Shown here piece after piece: positions 1 to 7,068 of a stretch of 25,719 nucleotides of DNA. The notes under the pieces were generated by a model. That model did not search any database and was not told the DNA's origin. It saw only the letters and a list, made by a program, of their open reading frames with translations. A program made the translations under genes and the position numbers. Each line of letters begins with the position of its first letter. Position 1 is the stretch's first letter. The stretch is from a virus. The DNA lies in IMG/VR virus record IMGVR_UViG_3300025128_000292, positions 1-25,719 of that record; one strand, 5' to 3'.

Positions 1-811
1 ATGAGCCCTTGTCTGTTAAACAAAAGCGTGTCATGGTATCAATTGCATCCTGTCCTACAGGAACCGAAACTACGAGTTTTCCTGTATCTGACCAAACAAT
101 AACTCCCTTTTTTTCTGATATGATCTGGAAGTCCATGGCTTGCATTACACTAGTTCGTGCGTGAACAAGTGGGTTATCGAACATCTCGATAAACGTCTGT
201 GGTTTTTTCTTAGCGTATAATACCAAAGCTCTTTTTAGTTGAAGGTCTTTTTGATTTGTATTGATTTTCAAAGACATAGCTACAGGTAGAAGCTCCTCTA
301 TAGGTCTAGCTTTAATTAAAGATATAGCATCGTGTACTAAGAACTCGTCTTCTATTTCTTTTTCTACATCTACAGTTTTATCTATGAGCTTAAATGCACC
401 ACCACCATTTGCATAGTTGTCTGGGTGCTTATCTAAAAACTCTCTAAGTGTAGGTTGATCGTAACGAACAAGAAGCATTTTATTTCTAAACACTACATGT
501 TCTCTAACAGCTTGATCTGATTGCTCGTCTACATAAATAGATGGCTCTCCTGGGCAGTATCTAATTGCTCTTCTTTGCCCTGTCTCATCATCAAATACAG
601 TAAGTCTGTTTGCTCTTAGTTTAAAAAACACACCTCCCTTACCGCCGATAGTTTCATACAGCTTAGGTAGTTTTTCTTCATTAGGAAGTGTTCTTTTGAT
701 TGTAGACTTCTTAGCTTTTACAGCTTTCTTTGGCGCTGCCTCTGGAGCAGGGCTAGTCTCTTTGCGAGCTATAGGACGGCCTCGCTGTACCGTAGTTTTT
801 TCTTGTGTCAT
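1..811 (-). CDS. Partial phage protein, continues past left edge
   Basis: The reading frame opens at an ATG at 809-811 and stays open to the left edge, so at least 270 residues are coded and the C-terminus is missing. The first 45 residues are basic and low in complexity (lysines, alanines, prolines). A folded-looking part follows, starting near the stretch GGKGGVFFKLRANRLTVFDD, with later motifs YDQPTLREFLDKHPDN and TFIEMFDNPLVHARTSVM. I do not recognise the family. It lies downstream of the capsid gene and a small gene in the same direction, behind a possible terminator, so a virion or head-tail connection role is plausible but inferred from position only. Confidence 0.8.
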   Translation of the reverse strand, partial: MTQEKTTVQRGRPIARKETSPAPEAAPKKAVKAKKSTIKRTLPNEEKLPKLYETIGGKGGVFFKLRANRLTVFDDETGQRRAIRYCPGEPSIYVDEQSDQAVREHVVFRNKMLLVRYDQPTLREFLDKHPDNYANGGGAFKLIDKTVDVEKEIEDEFLVHDAISLIKARPIEELLPVAMSLKINTNQKDLQLKRALVLYAKKKPQTFIEMFDNPLVHARTSVMQAMDFQIISEKKGVIVWSDTGKLVVSVPVGQDAIDTMTRFCLTDKGS

Positions 812-830
812 AATTAAATCGTATTAAATT

Positions 831-863
831 AAAAGGAAAGTGGGGAGAGCCATTCCCTCCCCC
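831..863 (-). terminator. Possible intrinsic terminator or attenuator
   Basis: Read leftward, a GGGG-GAG arm (860-863, 857-859) pairs with CTC-T-CCCC (847-849, 842-845) around a seven-base loop, with one bulged T. It is followed by the T-rich CTTTCCTTTT (831-840). It sits between the small gene ending at 884 and the gene starting at 811. The U-run is broken by C residues, so partial termination is as likely as a full stop. Confidence 0.45.
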
Positions 864-883
864 TTTCAAAAATAGATTGCCTG

Positions 884-1276
884 TTACGAAACAGCAGCAG
901 AATCAGAAGTATTCAGGATGCTAACAGCCGTTACTTGCTCAACATCATAGTCTGAATTAACATCATCAAATTTAATAAATGCAGTTTTAGACTTGTTCAT
1001 AAGCGTAGCAATACGCTCAGCAGCCGTAGGGATGCTTGCGTTTGCTACTGTAAGAGTAACAACCAGCTTGGGGAAAGCCAGCTTCGCATCGGTACCATTG
1101 GAAAGAGCGTCCTTGTCCTTCGCATCATCGAAGAACAATTTTAAACCTCCGTTGGTAGCAGCCATCTTAGTCAACTTATGCTGTGGAATTACCAGATAAT
1201 CATTGTGCGTTGCAGCAGCATTTTCTGTAGCAGTATCACTATTAATAGTGTCTGAGTGAAATATAAATGTTTTCAT
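884..1276 (-). CDS. Small probable virion protein next to capsid gene
   Basis: A 130-residue protein starting at the ATG at 1274-1276. The frame also runs four codons further upstream to a TTG, but the ATG is the more likely start. It has no cysteine, no membrane segment and no signal peptide. It is rich in Ala, Thr, Asp and Ser with alternating hydrophobic stretches such as LAFPKLVVTLTVANASIP, which suggests a mostly beta fold. It lies 20 bases downstream of the probable major capsid gene, the usual place for a decoration or head-completion protein. That role is inferred from position. I do not recognise the family. Confidence 0.75.
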   Translation of the reverse strand: MKTFIFHSDTINSDTATENAAATHNDYLVIPQHKLTKMAATNGGLKLFFDDAKDKDALSNGTDAKLAFPKLVVTLTVANASIPTAAERIATLMNKSKTAFIKFDDVNSDYDVEQVTAVSILNTSDSAAVS

Positions 1277-1296
1277 ATGTTCTAGCAATTAAAAGA

Positions 1297-2784
1297 TTAA
1301 ACAGTACCTTGAATAAGAACGTGCTGGTTAGCAGATCTTGTTACTAGACAACACTCTGAACGGTAGTGAAACTTAGCAACGTCTTGAGTATCGTTAGTGA
1401 AACCAAGAACACCACCACCAGTTACCCAGTGCTCCATCTCACGGTTGTAACCGCCAGCAGCCTTAAAGTTCATTTCTAGAGCAGGAGCTCTTTCACCTGA
1501 ACGTGGATCTACTACGTTAGCAAGAGGGATCATCACACCAGCAGCTAGTCTGTTATGAACGTCGTCATTACCAAGAAGTGTTGGATCGTTAAGAAGCTTA
1601 AAGCTGTTCTTGTGGAACGTGTATCCGCCACGAGAGAAAGACTTAAACCCAAGGTTTAGAGCCATGTCTCTGTCGTTGTTGAAAGCTCCGAAGCTTGCAG
1701 CAACACCTGCAGTAACGTTAGCACCAGCACCAGCGCCAGCAACCATATCGTCAAGAAGAAGGTCTTGGCGAGTAGCTGAGTAAACAGCATATTCAGCAGG
1801 ACATCCGTTCTTATCCATCTCCTTAATTAGAGCATCTAGGTCAGTAAGACCAGCAGAACCGATAAGGTCTGAAGTTACCATACCACGATCTTCTAATGCT
1901 GAGAAGTATCCCTCAGTACCGTCGATATCAGTGATACCGTTTGAAATATCGATGTTAGTTACCTTCTGTCCAAGAAGCATTACCATCTCACGCTTATCCA
2001 TAAAGCGCTGACGAGTATCCATCTCAGACTTGATGTAGTAACGGTAGTCACCACCACCTACATCGATGTAACCGATGTTAGTAGCTTGTGATCCAGAAAC
2101 CTCGAAAGACTCCTTTACGATAGCGTAAGGATTAGTTCTCTTAACAACGTTAGACTCTAGGAAACGATCTGGTTGATCAGAACCTTGAGCGAACATGTTA
2201 CCGATAATAGGCATTGTGTATGCCGTCTCGTCAACTAAAGCTACAGTTGGGGCAGCAGCGCCGTCATTAGCGTTAGCTCCAAGAAGAGGCTTAGTAGTAA
2301 AGCCTGTTGTAGTAGCAGCAGTAACTAATAAGCGATCAACACCGTTGATAAGAAGAATATCTCCTACACGACAAACAACTTGAGCAGAAGAAGCGTCGTT
2401 AAAAGAAGCTTCACTTGTAGCAAGCACTGTGTCAAAGATTAATCCTCCAGCAATATCTGTAAGGTCAGATGCTTGAGCACTTCCATCTTTGTCAACAGCA
2501 CTAGCAATAGTAGCAGTTTGCGTTTGGTGTAGACGAGCTTCTTCGAAATACTGAACATTATCAGCAGTACCGTTAGACTTAATAGCTCCAGTCATTTTTA
2601 AAAATCCAGAAATGCCTTGATTACCGAAAGACTTCGATAGCTTAGCACGTACGTCTGGGGCGTTTACTTCATCAATGAAGTCGTACAACGAAGTATACTT
2701 CGTTGGATCAGCCAAATTGTACAGGTTGTTGTTGATGCCTTTAGGGGCAGAGCTAAACGTACCTGTAGATTGTGTAATAGCCAT
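1297..2784 (-). CDS. Probable major capsid protein
   Basis: A 495-residue soluble protein without signal peptide or membrane segment, of normal length for an HK97-fold capsid protein. The mixed sequence has an N-terminal arm (MAITQSTGTFSSAPKGINNN), a long middle region with motifs such as RQRFMDKREMVMLLGQK, and a C-terminal part with a Gly-rich turn (HWVTGGGVLGF). It lies 18 bases after a scaffold-like gene and between small beta-rich virion genes, the normal capsid position in phage head operons. Codon use looks more regular here than in neighbouring genes, as expected for a very highly expressed gene. I assign it from length, composition and order, not from a recognised motif. Confidence 0.7.
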   Translation of the reverse strand: MAITQSTGTFSSAPKGINNNLYNLADPTKYTSLYDFIDEVNAPDVRAKLSKSFGNQGISGFLKMTGAIKSNGTADNVQYFEEARLHQTQTATIASAVDKDGSAQASDLTDIAGGLIFDTVLATSEASFNDASSAQVVCRVGDILLINGVDRLLVTAATTTGFTTKPLLGANANDGAAAPTVALVDETAYTMPIIGNMFAQGSDQPDRFLESNVVKRTNPYAIVKESFEVSGSQATNIGYIDVGGGDYRYYIKSEMDTRQRFMDKREMVMLLGQKVTNIDISNGITDIDGTEGYFSALEDRGMVTSDLIGSAGLTDLDALIKEMDKNGCPAEYAVYSATRQDLLLDDMVAGAGAGANVTAGVAASFGAFNNDRDMALNLGFKSFSRGGYTFHKNSFKLLNDPTLLGNDDVHNRLAAGVMIPLANVVDPRSGERAPALEMNFKAAGGYNREMEHWVTGGGVLGFTNDTQDVAKFHYRSECCLVTRSANQHVLIQGTV

Positions 2785-2802
2785 GATTTACAATTTTTGT
2801 AG

Positions 2803-3879
2803 TTATACTTTAAATGTCATGCCAGTACCACCTCCGAGTGCGCTTAATAATTGTTCTTCAAGTTTATTTCTTTGATCTGGTTGTTGATTGATATTTGGTC
2901 TGCTTGCGTCAACATTAGCTGCTTGTGCTACAACACCTTTTCTCCCATCACTCAATCCTTGATTATAAATTGACGATACGATACTATCTATGTTGTCTAC
3001 AAGAGCCCTGTGTGCATTAAGCTTATCAAAGTTCCAATCTCCAGAATCACTTACGTAATCGTTGAAGTACTCATCAAGCTTTGAGTTTTTTTGTACAAGC
3101 TGCTTTCTGTAGTTGTCGTCAATACCAAACTTAAACGTTTCGCTTCCTGGTAAATCAAACTCTAAATAACCGAAGTTATTTGTTCTAGCAGACATGTTAT
3201 TAACCCAATTCTCGTCGATAGGACTATCCATGTTGCTCGTTTCTAGTGCAGGAGCTTCGTATGAAGATCTTAATTCTGTAATAGATTTACGAGCTTTTTC
3301 CGCATCCATTTTAAGCTGAAGCGTAGACAACTTTATTTCATCTTCACTGTGGTAATCCTGGTCTAGCTTGTACTTGTTTTTAAGTAACAGAGCTACATCA
3401 TCAGATGTAAGACTAGGGTTTTCAGCGGAAACTTGCAAACGCACTAAGGACATCTCATCCATTTCGGATGGATCTAATGATTGGTATCTATACCACTCCT
3501 CTGGTGTTCTACCAGTTTCTACGACGAATTTGTTGATTGCTGCTACACGCTCATCAATTTCTACGGGTTTATAAGAAATAGCTTCAGAAATAGAATCAAA
3601 ACTATCGAAGTCTTTACCAAGCCTTTCGCTTAGGAATTGAAGAACCTCGTGGTCTACATTTATATCTTCTGCTTTCGCTTCCTGTTGTACAGGCTGTTCG
3701 GCCTGCGGTGTTTCTACCTGTTGAGTTTGTGGCTCTGGGGTAGGTGCTGAAACCTCGGCCTCAGGTTGTGCCTGAACCTCGGTTTCTTGTGGCTCCTGCG
3801 TAGGAGCTTCTTGCGTAGGTGGCGCATCGCTAATAGCGAAGCCAGCTGACGCCATTGCTTCTTCTAAGTCTTTATTCAT
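2803..3879 (-). CDS. Scaffold-like head assembly protein
   Basis: A 358-residue acidic protein. Residues 18-75 are a disordered Pro/Gln/Glu/Thr segment with repeated TQEPQ and TPEPQ units. Predicted helical and charged regions follow (KLSTLQLKMDAEKARKSITE) and a Gly-rich tail ends at GGGTGMTFKV. A disordered N-terminus, helical core and position immediately upstream of the capsid gene fit internal scaffolding proteins, which guide capsid assembly and then leave the procapsid. No protease motif (such as Ser-His of ClpP-like or U35 proteases) is evident, so maturation is either protease-free or coded elsewhere. Confidence 0.65.
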   Translation of the reverse strand: MNKDLEEAMASAGFAISDAPPTQEAPTQEPQETEVQAQPEAEVSAPTPEPQTQQVETPQAEQPVQQEAKAEDINVDHEVLQFLSERLGKDFDSFDSISEAISYKPVEIDERVAAINKFVVETGRTPEEWYRYQSLDPSEMDEMSLVRLQVSAENPSLTSDDVALLLKNKYKLDQDYHSEDEIKLSTLQLKMDAEKARKSITELRSSYEAPALETSNMDSPIDENWVNNMSARTNNFGYLEFDLPGSETFKFGIDDNYRKQLVQKNSKLDEYFNDYVSDSGDWNFDKLNAHRALVDNIDSIVSSIYNQGLSDGRKGVVAQAANVDASRPNINQQPDQRNKLEEQLLSALGGGTGMTFKV

Positions 3880-3906
3880 ATTACATTAAATTTATTTATA
3901 TACGCT

Positions 3907-4410
3907 TTAGTACTCGAATCCCAAGTACACAACTAAGTCGCTTCCATCAGCATTTGTTCCTGCTAGGGTGCCAGCGGTACTTAAAACAACAATTTTACCC
4001 ATAACATATAGCTTGTCATCAGACTTGTCTTTAGATAAAATTACTGGACCTGCTATTGGTGCAGAACTCCCAGTTGCGCTATAGCTAGTTAAAATATTAA
4101 AATTCGTGCCAGTTCCTTCTACTTCGTGATTACATCTAACAGCAGCAATAGGCTGATTTAACACAGCGTTAGCGCTAGATAAACCTTCAGAAGAACCTGA
4201 ATCTCCAAAACTTCCCCCAGCATTATCATGATGAAATATAAGAGAAACATCTTCAGCTGTAAGTTTCTTTTGATAATCTACTATTGTAGCGCTAACTAGC
4301 TTACATGTATGAGCTGGAAGTACAACCTCTGTTGAATCAAATAATACCTCACCAAGAGCTAATTCAGCAGCTACTGTTGTCGGTGTTAATTTTATAAGTG
4401 AGTATGCCAT
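3907..4410 (-). CDS. Small beta-rich virion protein
   Basis: A 167-residue protein, no signal peptide or membrane helix. It begins MAYSLIKLTPTTVAAELALG and has alternating polar and hydrophobic residues typical of a beta sandwich, a Gly/Ser loop (GGSFGDSGSSEGLSSAN) and the end LVVYLGFEY. It stands 27 bases upstream of the scaffold-like gene and 13 bases after another small beta protein. This pair looks like head decoration or vertex proteins, but the evidence is position and composition only. Confidence 0.7.
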   Translation of the reverse strand: MAYSLIKLTPTTVAAELALGEVLFDSTEVVLPAHTCKLVSATIVDYQKKLTAEDVSLIFHHDNAGGSFGDSGSSEGLSSANAVLNQPIAAVRCNHEVEGTGTNFNILTSYSATGSSAPIAGPVILSKDKSDDKLYVMGKIVVLSTAGTLAGTNADGSDLVVYLGFEY

Positions 4411-4423
4411 AGTTTCTTAATTA

Positions 4424-4786
4424 TTAAACAGACCAAAATCCGTATTCTACAGATGTCGCCCCTCCGTATGATTCAGCTGTAATAGCTAAAGCGTTATACA
4501 GTGGGAAGAAAGCAAACTCTCCAACTCTAATTTTGAAGACTACGTTACCATCAATCTTTACTTGCAAGAAGTCCGTGCTGTTAGCTCCAGAAACAACTTT
4601 TATATACGCATATGAAAAAGCGCTGTTTGATGCAATCAATGCTTGCGCAGAGCCTGTAGCAATACTTGTTCTAGCAACATCAACCGTAGGAGCTCCTACA
4701 GTTAAGTTAGTAGTGACAGAAAAACTCAGAGTATCTGATGAGGTGTCTGAACTTGAAAATGATAAAGTCGGTGTTAGTGTCGCCAT
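4424..4786 (-). CDS. Small Ser/Thr-rich virion protein
   Basis: A 120-residue protein. The first half is a Ser/Thr-rich beta stretch (LSFSSSDTSSDTLSFSVTTN), and the second half ends FAFFPLYNALAIT...VEYGFWSV. The pattern (Ser-Thr start, DFLQVKI middle, EFAFFPL, final VEYGFW) matches, from memory, a small structural protein found beside capsid genes in uncultured marine phages. That is recall and was not checked by a search. It is the first gene of the capsid block, with its own TATATTTG box 29 bases upstream of the start. Confidence 0.72.
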   Translation of the reverse strand: MATLTPTLSFSSSDTSSDTLSFSVTTNLTVGAPTVDVARTSIATGSAQALIASNSAFSYAYIKVVSGANSTDFLQVKIDGNVVFKIRVGEFAFFPLYNALAITAESYGGATSVEYGFWSV

Positions 4787-4815
4787 CTTATTTTAATTTC
4801 TTCTTTTATATAGTG

Positions 4816-4823
4816 CAAATATA
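4816..4823 (-). promoter_or_regulatory. Leftward TATATTTG box before capsid block
   Basis: CAAATATA on the plus strand reads TATATTTG leftward, a full match to the Bacteroidota -7 element TAnnTTTG, followed by C. It lies 29 bases before the start at 4786. There is no clear TTG at the -33 distance. It would drive the small virion, scaffold and capsid genes separately from the upstream cassette. Confidence 0.5.
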
Positions 4824-4839
4824 GGGAATCTAGGAAATC

Positions 4840-5163
4840 TTATTTTTTGCCGAATGTCTTCTTCTGACTCTTTGGTGGACGCTTACTGTGCCCCCCTGCT
4901 TTCCATAAAAATCTGTTAGCCCAATATGCGGCACTACCTTTACGTTTAATATTTTTTGCGTGTCTACTCTTAAAAGCTTTTCGTGCTTCGGGGCTGTAGT
5001 TGTTCCCCATCTTCTGATCACCAAAACGCACTACCTTTCCTCCCTCTTGCCCAGGGCCTATCGTAGAAAGAACCACAGCCTTTTTAGTAGGGTGGTTTCT
5101 TGTAAGCTTTGGTTTGTTAACTCCTTTAAGCCCAAGCTTTTTTAATTTGTCTTTTATAGCCAT
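4840..5163 (-). CDS. Basic phage protein (DUF6321-like)
   Basis: A 107-residue very basic protein. The motifs GVNKPKLTRNHPTKKAVVLS, VVRFGDQKMG and FKSRHAKNIKRKGSAAYWAN match, from memory, a family of phage proteins recorded as DUF6321, whose hallmark is a HPTK segment, an IRFG segment and a KARHAKNI-(x)-SAAYWA segment. Function is unknown; its charge suggests nucleic acid binding or packaging with DNA. The start overlaps the stop of the thioredoxin-fold gene (TAATG), so translation is probably coupled. It ends the envelope cassette. The DUF number is from memory. Confidence 0.75.
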   Translation of the reverse strand: MAIKDKLKKLGLKGVNKPKLTRNHPTKKAVVLSTIGPGQEGGKVVRFGDQKMGNNYSPEARKAFKSRHAKNIKRKGSAAYWANRFLWKAGGHSKRPPKSQKKTFGKK

Positions 5164-5531
5164 TAGAAGTCGCTCATTATAATTTCGTCAACAGCACCCT
5201 GCACATCACTCTTGCTCGCCTCCATCGTCATCATAATATTCGCCTGAAAGCGATCCACTTCTTCTCCGTTGTTGAACACAACGATTGTTGGGACCACGAC
5301 GATCTTGTGCTCCATTTGTAACTCTGGAGCAACGGCAATGTCTACACGGGTTGTTGTGCAGTCGTTTAGCTTTTCTATCCAAGGCACACTGTTTTGAGAG
5401 TTGAACGAAGCGTTAAACTCTGCAACACATATGCCGTCTTTATTAATTCCTGGGGCACTCTCCAGAGGAGATACATGCACCACCATTAATAATGATAGAA
5501 GCGATAATACAGATACTAGAACAGTTTTCAT
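5163..5531 (-). CDS. Secreted thioredoxin-fold protein lacking CxxC
   Basis: A 122-residue protein. Residues 1-26 are a signal peptide (MKTVLVSVLSLLSLLMVVHV core, then SPLESA). Residues 33-118 follow the thioredoxin order: a strand ending in CVAEFNASFN, helix with VPWIEKL, a strand TRVDIAV, then VVVPTIVVFNNGEEV with the cis-proline at about residue 81, then a C-terminal helix. Where thioredoxin has WCGPC this protein has NASFNSQNS, so it should be redox-inactive. Cysteines 35 and 58 could form one disulfide. It should act in the periplasm, as a chaperone-like or binding domain. It overlaps the next gene by one base and follows the membrane coiled-coil gene by 9 bases. Confidence 0.75.
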   Translation of the reverse strand: MKTVLVSVLSLLSLLMVVHVSPLESAPGINKDGICVAEFNASFNSQNSVPWIEKLNDCTTTRVDIAVAPELQMEHKIVVVPTIVVFNNGEEVDRFQANIMMTMEASKSDVQGAVDEIIMSDF

Positions 5532-5540
5532 TTTTCATCA

Positions 5541-5822
5541 TTACAGGTTATCTATCTTTTCTTCGATACGTTTCATATCGTCTTTAATTTCGGTTACATC
5601 TTCTTGTGTAGTCATAATAGTCTGACGGATCAGTTGATCTTTCATATCAAACTCCATACGTGTAACTTCTGCAGGTAGTGGCTCAGGCAGTTCTTTAGCT
5701 AAAGCTATGTCTGCTTGAAGAGCAAACCACATCCCGATAAGGGCTGCTAGCCCTGCTACACCCATTCCTATTGTCTTTAGATCTAGTGTTACTTTAGTAT
5801 CCTCTCCAATTTGTTTTGCCAT
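5541..5822 (-). CDS. Membrane-anchored coiled-coil protein
   Basis: A 93-residue protein with one transmembrane segment at about residues 17-36 (IGMGVAGLAALIGMWFALQA). A linker with ELPEPLPAEVTRMEFDMKD and a charged heptad-like helix to the end (EDVTEIKDDMKRIEEKIDNL) follow. This layout resembles small phage inner-membrane proteins with a periplasmic or cytoplasmic coiled coil, and it could be holin- or spanin-like. No lysin gene is near, so a lysis role is only a guess. Its ATG overlaps the stop of the barrel-like gene (TAATG), which suggests coupled translation and a shared task at the cell envelope. Confidence 0.7.
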   Translation of the reverse strand: MAKQIGEDTKVTLDLKTIGMGVAGLAALIGMWFALQADIALAKELPEPLPAEVTRMEFDMKDQLIRQTIMTTQEDVTEIKDDMKRIEEKIDNL

Positions 5823-6919
5823 TATAGTATCACATAATTTAGTCCTACAGTAAAGTCATGCCATTCTCTATTCCAATACTTATTGTATTTACCTTCTAAG
5901 AAAACACCAAGACTTTTATTTAATCTCCACCCAAAGATAAGGCCTGCACCGTAATCGATCCATTGAGCCCCGTCAGTGGTTTCAAAGTAAGAGTACTCAC
6001 CCTCTGTCTTTAAGTGATATGGCATAACGCTAACCCAAGAATGCAGCCAGTAATCTTTTGTAAAGTGGTAATAGTCATAACCTAAAACAACAGAATAGTT
6101 CCATTGATTAGGCAGCTCGCTACGCTTACGATCTACATAGTCATCTATCACTTGAGGGATAACAACCTGCTCCCATACATCAGAACTATTTGCAATAAGC
6201 TCTCCGTTAGGAGTAAAGTATTCTTCTGCTTGTACGTCAACAGTATATCCCTCTTGTATAGCTAAACTTGTGTAGTGTAAATTTCCGTTAGGTAGTACCC
6301 ACTGGTCTAAGGGATTGTAACCATATGGCTCTGATATACGCTGAGCTATACCTACGTTAAAACTAAACTTACTATTGACGTTTAAACGTAAACGTTGAGA
6401 ACCCTCAAAGTATTCGACATCAGCAAAACCATCTTGCAGGTACTCAGCTTTAGCTATCCAGTTTTTTGCTACGTAACGGAGGAAGTAATCTTGATCTAGA
6501 AAGTTTCTACCCTGTTGTCTACGCCAATCAGCTTCAAACAAAAACTCAAACCCCTTTACCTTACCAATGTTTGCAGCATCACTATACGATCTTTCAGTAC
6601 CGTTGTAAAAAGTATTTGCTCTATTTTCATATCCAAACCTAGCAATCTTTCTAACGCCTAAAGTCATAGAGTAATCAAAAGGTGTTTCTACAACATCTGT
6701 TTGTAATCCATTTGTTACAGAATAAATATTATCATCAGCTACAGAATTACCGCCGCTAACAGCTGCATAAAAAGTAGCAAACTTAAATGTCTTCTTTAAC
6801 GTCTGTCCTTTTGCGTCTAAAGACGTACCAAGAATAAACACGACAAGCATTATTGTCATGTAAAGAAAAAACTGTAACCTTCTGTACTTACGGCAGTTAT
6901 TTAATTGCTCTGGTAACAT
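5822..6919 (-). CDS. Outer-membrane beta-barrel-like protein
   Basis: A 365-residue protein starting at the ATG at 6917-6919; a GTG one codon upstream is possible. A basic N-terminus (NCRKYRR) precedes a hydrophobic segment, about residues 17-34, and a likely cleavage near AKGQ-T, so it is exported. The rest is a string of amphipathic, aromatic-rich strands separated by polar turns: SVVLGYDYYHFTKDYWLHSW, IDYGAGLIFGWRLN, SLGVFLEGKYNKYW and a final DFTVGLNYVIL. Alternating Tyr/Trp, Gly and an aromatic-hydrophobic last strand are hallmarks of outer-membrane barrels. Cysteine is nearly absent. No TonB box or plug is seen, so a small porin-like barrel fits best. Phage genomes rarely carry such genes. 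Confidence 0.68.
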   Translation of the reverse strand: MLPEQLNNCRKYRRLQFFLYMTIMLVVFILGTSLDAKGQTLKKTFKFATFYAAVSGGNSVADDNIYSVTNGLQTDVVETPFDYSMTLGVRKIARFGYENRANTFYNGTERSYSDAANIGKVKGFEFLFEADWRRQQGRNFLDQDYFLRYVAKNWIAKAEYLQDGFADVEYFEGSQRLRLNVNSKFSFNVGIAQRISEPYGYNPLDQWVLPNGNLHYTSLAIQEGYTVDVQAEEYFTPNGELIANSSDVWEQVVIPQVIDDYVDRKRSELPNQWNYSVVLGYDYYHFTKDYWLHSWVSVMPYHLKTEGEYSYFETTDGAQWIDYGAGLIFGWRLNKSLGVFLEGKYNKYWNREWHDFTVGLNYVIL

Positions 6920-7068
6920 CACACTTCAAATCCTACATTTAAAACCATAAATCTAAACTTTTTTGCGTAACGTATTTCTAAGATGGTGATTGTTCCTAAC
7001 CTCCATTCTAAATGATACTTTTCTTTTTTGTTGTTAGCGTTCCAGCTATTAATCCAATTAACCTTCAT
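6919..7068 (-). CDS. Small basic protein, 49 residues
   Basis: A complete 49-residue frame between the secreted repeat protein and the barrel-like gene. Its ATG overlaps the upstream stop (ATGA, 7065-7068) and its TGA overlaps the next ATG (TGATG, 6917-6921), so it is tightly nested in the operon and very likely translated. Tryptophan-rich start MKVNWINSWNANNKKEKYHL, then GTITILEIRYAKKFRFMVLN. No signal peptide. The alternating residues at the end suggest a small beta sheet. Family not recognised. Its position suggests it serves the two exported neighbours or only keeps translation coupled. Confidence 0.72.
   Translation of the reverse strand: MKVNWINSWNANNKKEKYHLEWRLGTITILEIRYAKKFRFMVLNVGFEV

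Noticed and set aside
4830-5024. Alternative leftward frame of 64 residues within the DUF6321-like gene
   Set aside because: The other frame has the family motifs and the TAATG coupling. This one is a shadow.
5163-5531. Active thioredoxin or DsbA-type enzyme
   Set aside because: CxxC motif is missing; the two cysteines present are 23 residues apart and not in the active-site position.
5541-5822. Confident call as holin
   Set aside because: One membrane segment and a coiled coil are compatible, but no lysin or spanin gene lies near and the position in the envelope cassette offers other explanations.
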